A stretch of 64,000 bases of DNA, taken from Carpediemonas membranifera. Its lineage: Eukaryota > Fornicata. Position 1 is the first letter of the stretch; each line of letters opens with the position of its first letter. Shown piece after piece: positions 60,403 to 64,000 of the stretch. Under the pieces are notes generated by a model. That model did not search any database. It worked only from the letters and a program-made list of their open reading frames with translations, and was not told where the DNA came from. Location of the stretch: positions 1-64,000 of the forward strand of contig JAHDYR010000016.1 of the NCBI GenBank assembly GCA_019828565.1. Direction: 5' to 3'. The translations under genes were made by a program, and so were the position numbers.

Positions 60403-61896
60403 ATGGTACGCCCATCAAACCATAATGCTCAGATGGTTGGTGATTACAAGCTGGAACGGACGCTAGGCAAGGGCTCGTTTGCCAAGGTGAAGCAAGCAGT
60501 CCATACAAAGACTGGAGAGCGCGTCGCCATCAAAATAATCTCCACAAAGGATGCAAATCAGCATGCGTTACGTCGTATCAAGACAGAGATCTCCGTGCTT
60601 CGCATGATCGGGCATCCCAACGTGATCCAGCTCAAGGAGGTCTTCGCCTCCGAATCTCGGATCTTCCTCGTAATGGAGCTCGTCAGTGGGGGCGAGCTGC
60701 TCGACAGGCTAGCTCTAGACCGGGTATTCCCTGTAGATGTGGCTAGGAAGTACATGATCCAGCTACTCTCCGCCATCGACCACTGCCACAAGAAGGGCAT
60801 CTGTCACCGCGACATCAAGCCCGAGAACATCCTGCTGGACGAGCACGGCAACGCCAAGGTCTCGGACTTTGGTCTGTCAGCGCTGTACGAGCAAGGCTTC
60901 AGGGCCACTGTCCTCGCCACTGCATGCGGGTCGCCCCACTACGTCGCCCCCGAGGTGGTCTCCAGAGGAAAGTACGACGGCCGTGCCGCCGACATCTGGT
61001 CCATGGGCGTGCTGCTCTTCGTGATGCTGACGGGCACGGTCCCCTTCTCGGCCCAGAACATCAAGGCCCTCTTCACGAAGATCAAGGGCGGGTCATTCGT
61101 CATTCCAGACCACGTTCCGGCCGACGCCCGGTCCCTAATCGAGCGTCTCATCGTTGTCAACCCTGCCGATCGTGCCACCATGGAGGAGGTCGCTGCCCAC
61201 CCATTCTTGCAGGGAAAACTCGGGGTCCTGCAGCCGACCGCGCCCATTGTCCCGGAGATAGGTGAGGGCGATTGCTCCCGTGTGATTGTGACAGATCATG
61301 TCATGGACGCCGTCCTGAGTTTGCTCGGGTCCGAGGATAAGGGCGCCGGCCTCCCCTCGCTCAACGCGTTCGACGTCATGGCACTGAGCGGCGTCGTGGG
61401 CGGGGCTGAGTCATCGATGCTCGACGCCGGCAAGCTTGTCATGGTCGCCCCAGGTCCCGTGGGTGAGGCCATGCCCCTAGCTGTGGAGAAGATGACGGTC
61501 ATGTTCGGCAATGACATCCGTTTTGTGCAGCTTACCCACATAGGGAAGCTGAAATGCACGGTCGACCTGCCTAACCTCATCACGGTGAGGTTCAATGTGC
61601 AGTTTTACAACACGGTGCCCTCCTTCACCATCGCCGTGTTCGTCAAGCAGCAGGGCCCTCGCGTCGAGTTTTTGAGGACAGCGTTCGAGATCATCGCCGC
61701 TGTCAAGGGTGAGAATGCTCCCGTCGAGGAGACCAACACTGACAGCGACGACAGCCAGCCGACCCTGAACGTCCCCACTAGCGACACGCCGACGGAGGGC
61801 GCCATCGTGGAACTTGACCACAGTCAGATCGCGGTGCTCAGCGAGCAGTCGTTTGCCCTACCCGATAGCTCGATCGACATCGATGATATCGACTGA
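60403..61896 (+). CDS. CIPK/SnRK3-like serine/threonine kinase with NAF motif
   Basis: A 497-residue kinase. Residues 14-270 form a full catalytic domain: LGKGSFAKVKQA, AIKII, HRDIKPENILLDEHG, DFGLSAL, a loop ACGSPHYVAPEV, and DIWSMGVLLFVMLTGTVPF. Near residue 317-330 it has LPSLNAFDVMALSG, matching the NAF (FISL) motif by which plant CIPKs are held inactive until a calcineurin-B-like calcium sensor binds. A C-terminal globular part (LVMVAPGPVGEAMPLAVEKM onward) resembles the CIPK/KA1-like end. The last 60 residues are acidic. CIPKs are known from plants and a few protists, but identifying the calcium sensor needs the rest of the genome. A generic SNF1/AMPK-related kinase is the alternative. 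Confidence 0.85.
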   Translation: MVRPSNHNAQMVGDYKLERTLGKGSFAKVKQAVHTKTGERVAIKIISTKDANQHALRRIKTEISVLRMIGHPNVIQLKEVFASESRIFLVMELVSGGELLDRLALDRVFPVDVARKYMIQLLSAIDHCHKKGICHRDIKPENILLDEHGNAKVSDFGLSALYEQGFRATVLATACGSPHYVAPEVVSRGKYDGRAADIWSMGVLLFVMLTGTVPFSAQNIKALFTKIKGGSFVIPDHVPADARSLIERLIVVNPADRATMEEVAAHPFLQGKLGVLQPTAPIVPEIGEGDCSRVIVTDHVMDAVLSLLGSEDKGAGLPSLNAFDVMALSGVVGGAESSMLDAGKLVMVAPGPVGEAMPLAVEKMTVMFGNDIRFVQLTHIGKLKCTVDLPNLITVRFNVQFYNTVPSFTIAVFVKQQGPRVEFLRTAFEIIAAVKGENAPVEETNTDSDDSQPTLNVPTSDTPTEGAIVELDHSQIAVLSEQSFALPDSSIDIDDID

Positions 61897-62000
61897 GGCG
61901 CCTGCTTCCGTTTGCTTAGCGTTTATGTTGCTTGCAATAACATTTAAACTCCATCTCATTCACCTCGTCTGTTTATAAAGGCCGGCTCGGCCAAGCCCAG

Positions 62001-62030
62001 GAATGAATGAACGAACGAACGAATGAATGA
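62001..62030. repeat. Tetranucleotide simple repeat
   Basis: GAAT and GAAC units alternate for about 30 bases just downstream of the kinase gene. This is ordinary slippage-prone sequence and may vary between strains. Confidence 0.9.
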
Positions 62031-62050
62031 GGACTGACAAGAACTCGCCC

Positions 62051-62971
62051 TCACAGCACATGTCTGCCGCTGGTCAGACACACCAGCGCCCTCAGTCGGG
62101 CGAACAACGGATCGACCACTCCCTGCATCGCCTCCACACCGGGCACCGGGTCCTCATGCACCGCCAGGGCCCTCAGCACGGCCGCCCTGCGCTCGACCAG
62201 CGGTTGTCTGTCGGTGATCTCCATCTCCACCTCGTAGTGCGGGTCGTCCCAATGTTCAGCGACAGTCTTGTCTCGCGTCTCCGGCACCCAATCCTTGACA
62301 AGCGAGAGGTCCCACACAACGTCGCCGTCACGGTACGAATACCGCTCCTTGTGCCGCTTCTCTACCACCTTGGCCTTCTGATCCGGACTGAAGCACTCCT
62401 CTTCAATGGACGCGCTGATCCTCAGGTCGTACTTAAAGTGCGGCATGGAGACTGTGAGAGAGTCAATGCGGACCTTCCGCATTGTCTCGAAGCTGGTGGA
62501 CTGCAACTGATTCTGGTCCGGTGGCCCCAGCTCTGTGATACGGCTGACACGAATATGGTCGGTCCCGTCGGGGTCCTCGTAGAAAGAGTCGACTATCTCA
62601 CGGGGTGGGACGAGCTCAATCTTATTGGTAAAGTCGGCGAGCTTGCCGGTCTCTAGCTGGTTGGATAGCAGGAGGAGGATGCCGTTGAGCGTCTTGAAGT
62701 CGGACAAGTCGATGGAGGTGTCGAAATAGCAACGCGTGTCGCTGATGATGGATTCGTCGGAGGTAGTCTCATTCAGGAAACGAGGAAGCGGAGTCGATGG
62801 CTCAATATCATGCAGCTCCTCCCACTCGCCCTTGATTAATCCGGTCATTTCAGTTTTCTTCCAGCGGAGGATACCTAGCTTCGCCTCAATCTCACAGTCG
62901 TCTATATTGGCATATTTGTATAGGAAATTGGCTATCTCTCGGTAGATAGGGTCGAATACAAGCCGGTTCAT
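62051..62971 (-). CDS. mRNA 5'-triphosphatase, fungal/protist (TTM) type
   Basis: Removes the gamma-phosphate from nascent mRNA so that capping can proceed. The 306-residue protein has the tunnel-family motifs in order: CEIEAKLGIL near residue 27 (metal-binding glutamates), a mid segment IRVSRITELG, then KRHKERYSYRDGDVVWDLSLVK and HYEVEMEIT (second metal-binding glutamate pair) near 245. This is the metal-dependent triphosphate-tunnel fold of fungi and many protists, unrelated to the cysteine-phosphatase type of animals and plants. No guanylyltransferase is fused. The start is the ATG at 62971. Confidence 0.9.
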   Translation of the reverse strand: MNRLVFDPIYREIANFLYKYANIDDCEIEAKLGILRWKKTEMTGLIKGEWEELHDIEPSTPLPRFLNETTSDESIISDTRCYFDTSIDLSDFKTLNGILLLLSNQLETGKLADFTNKIELVPPREIVDSFYEDPDGTDHIRVSRITELGPPDQNQLQSTSFETMRKVRIDSLTVSMPHFKYDLRISASIEEECFSPDQKAKVVEKRHKERYSYRDGDVVWDLSLVKDWVPETRDKTVAEHWDDPHYEVEMEITDRQPLVERRAAVLRALAVHEDPVPGVEAMQGVVDPLFARLRALVCLTSGRHVL

Positions 62972-63148
62972 GAAGAAGCGTTGGACGTGCAGTTTATGTA
63001 ATTTGTGCCCAGGCCACTCAAAATGCCAGGAAATGCACTATTAAGATGATAAATCGGGTGCCCAGTGCTCGTTATGCATCAGTTCGTCTGGATTTGACCC
63101 TCGATCTTTTTTTCGCAGAAGTGAACGCCTTTCGTCAAACAAAGAGAT

Positions 63149-64000
63149 ATGGCCAGCTCTTGCTTCGCCGGTGCGCTTGACTTGTTCACGAATGAGTATC
63201 CCCTCCGCCTTGAGGTCGAGGAGGGCGATAAGAAGCCCGTTGTGACTCTGAAGAGTTCCGACGTCTCTCGGCAGTTCGGCATGGTTCTCAAGGACAGTGG
63301 CCGCTTTGTCTTCCCCGGTTTCGAGATCTACGGCGGTTGCGCTGGTCTGTACGACCTTGGCTACGTCGGCACAATGCTGGAGACCAACATTCTTTCCCTC
63401 TGGCGCGACCACTTTGTGAAGCACGAGGGCATGTTCGAAATCAAGTCCACCAGCATCACCCCCCGCCCCGTATTTGTGGCGTCCGGCCACGCTACGAAGT
63501 TCCACGACGTCATGGCGCAGGACTCCAAGACGGAGACTTTCTATCGTATGGACCAGGAGATCGAGAAGTACTGCGATCGCGTCGTAGAGGAGTGCCAGGC
63601 CAAGCTCGATAACCCCAAGACCCCTCTTGAGGACGAGAAGCGCCAGGAGATTGAGGCCAAGGTCGCCCGGCTTGGCAAGATCCGCAACATGGTCGACGGC
63701 ATGACCTGCGCCGAGATCCAGAAGATCATGGACGAGCTCCAGCTGCTCTCCCCCGAGGGCAATGCTTTCCTCCCCGCCGAGGACCACAACCTGATGTTCG
63801 GCGTCCGTATCGGTCCCACTGCCAAGGACGTCAACGGCTACCTTAGACCCGAGCTCGCCCAGGGCATCTTCGTCAACTTCCTCAACATCAAGTCCGCTGC
63901 CAACGAGAAGCTCCCATTTGCCGGTGCGACGGTCGGTCTCGCATACCGTAACGAGATCGCCCCCCGCGGCGGCCTCCTTCGAGTCCGAGAGTTCACCCTC
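63149..64000 (+). CDS. Glycyl-tRNA synthetase, class II (3' end outside window)
   Basis: Charges tRNA-Gly. The 284 residues visible start MASSCFAGALDLF at 63149 and include FPGFEIYGGCAGLYDLGYVG (equivalent to the family's PS-EIYGG-AGFYDYGP start of the catalytic core), a long insertion of charged helices (about 135-190), HNLMFGVRIGP, YLRPELAQGIF (class II motif 2 approach) and RNEIAPRGGLLRVREF, motif 2 itself. This is the eukaryotic/archaeal alpha2 type. Motif 3 and the anticodon domain lie past base 64000. Because eukaryotes often use one gene for cytosol and organelle, the short start gives no clear targeting. Confidence 0.93.
   Translation, partial: MASSCFAGALDLFTNEYPLRLEVEEGDKKPVVTLKSSDVSRQFGMVLKDSGRFVFPGFEIYGGCAGLYDLGYVGTMLETNILSLWRDHFVKHEGMFEIKSTSITPRPVFVASGHATKFHDVMAQDSKTETFYRMDQEIEKYCDRVVEECQAKLDNPKTPLEDEKRQEIEAKVARLGKIRNMVDGMTCAEIQKIMDELQLLSPEGNAFLPAEDHNLMFGVRIGPTAKDVNGYLRPELAQGIFVNFLNIKSAANEKLPFAGATVGLAYRNEIAPRGGLLRVREFTL

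Noticed and set aside
1-64000. CRISPR arrays and bacterial operons
   Set aside because: There are no regularly spaced repeats; the genes are intron-containing eukaryotic ones. The TnpB-like genes are Fanzor-type, not part of a CRISPR locus.

Overview
The window is nuclear DNA of a single-celled anaerobic eukaryote, most likely a metamonad flagellate of the Carpediemonas/fornicate kind. That assignment is inference. Its support is an [FeFe]-hydrogenase fused to a flavodoxin/P450-reductase module, a [2Fe-2S] ferredoxin with a targeting-like N-terminus, a plant/protist-type P5C dehydrogenase, a fungal/protist-type (TTM) mRNA capping triphosphatase, GC-rich closely packed genes (about one per 2 kb), and very short spliceosomal introns. 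Eleven introns reconstructed by joining conserved protein segments are mostly 28-39 nt long. They often begin GTTTGT and end in ACACAG-like acceptors, as in other metamonads.

Layout. 1-12.5 kb (all minus strand): glycogen phosphorylase (runs off the left edge), a CatSper-like channel, a syntaxin-like SNARE, a CH-domain tail-anchored protein, the hydrogenase-reductase fusion and a START protein. 13.1-15 kb: a broken Fanzor-type (eukaryotic TnpB/OMEGA) nuclease gene. 15.4-20.4 kb (minus): P5C dehydrogenase, Pno1/Dim2, a HIT protein, eS21, a Vps2-like ESCRT-III subunit and a divergent (CENP-A-like) histone H3. 20.5-21.2 kb: a nearly identical inverted copy of the hydrogenase 3' end, wedged between the histone start codon and the stop codon of a PWWP/zinc-finger gene. 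24.6-28.1 kb: a polytopic membrane protein, a WD40 relic, and a second degenerate Fanzor bracketed by a dispersed repeat. 28.1-36.3 kb (plus): a second CatSper-like channel, a small membrane protein, a GPAT/LPAAT acyltransferase and a very large TmcB-like membrane protein. 36.4-40.1 kb (minus): an RCC1-like pseudogene, a nucleostemin-type GTPase, a THEM6-like thioesterase and ferredoxin. 40.4-47.8 kb: TOR kinase. 48-51.9 kb (minus): two uncharacterised proteins and VID27. 52-64 kb (mostly plus): an uncharacterised protein, a SNF2 ATPase carrying an in-frame intein, an RCC1-like gene, a derlin, a CIPK-like kinase, the capping triphosphatase (minus) and the start of glycyl-tRNA synthetase.

Most genes are housekeeping and are not arranged in functional clusters. 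The unusual content is mobile or rearranged: an intein exactly inside the Walker A lysine-threonine step of a nuclear SNF2 gene, two related decayed Fanzor genes, a dispersed repeat near both CatSper-like channel genes, and a recent 741-bp inverted duplication that changed the flanks of two other genes.
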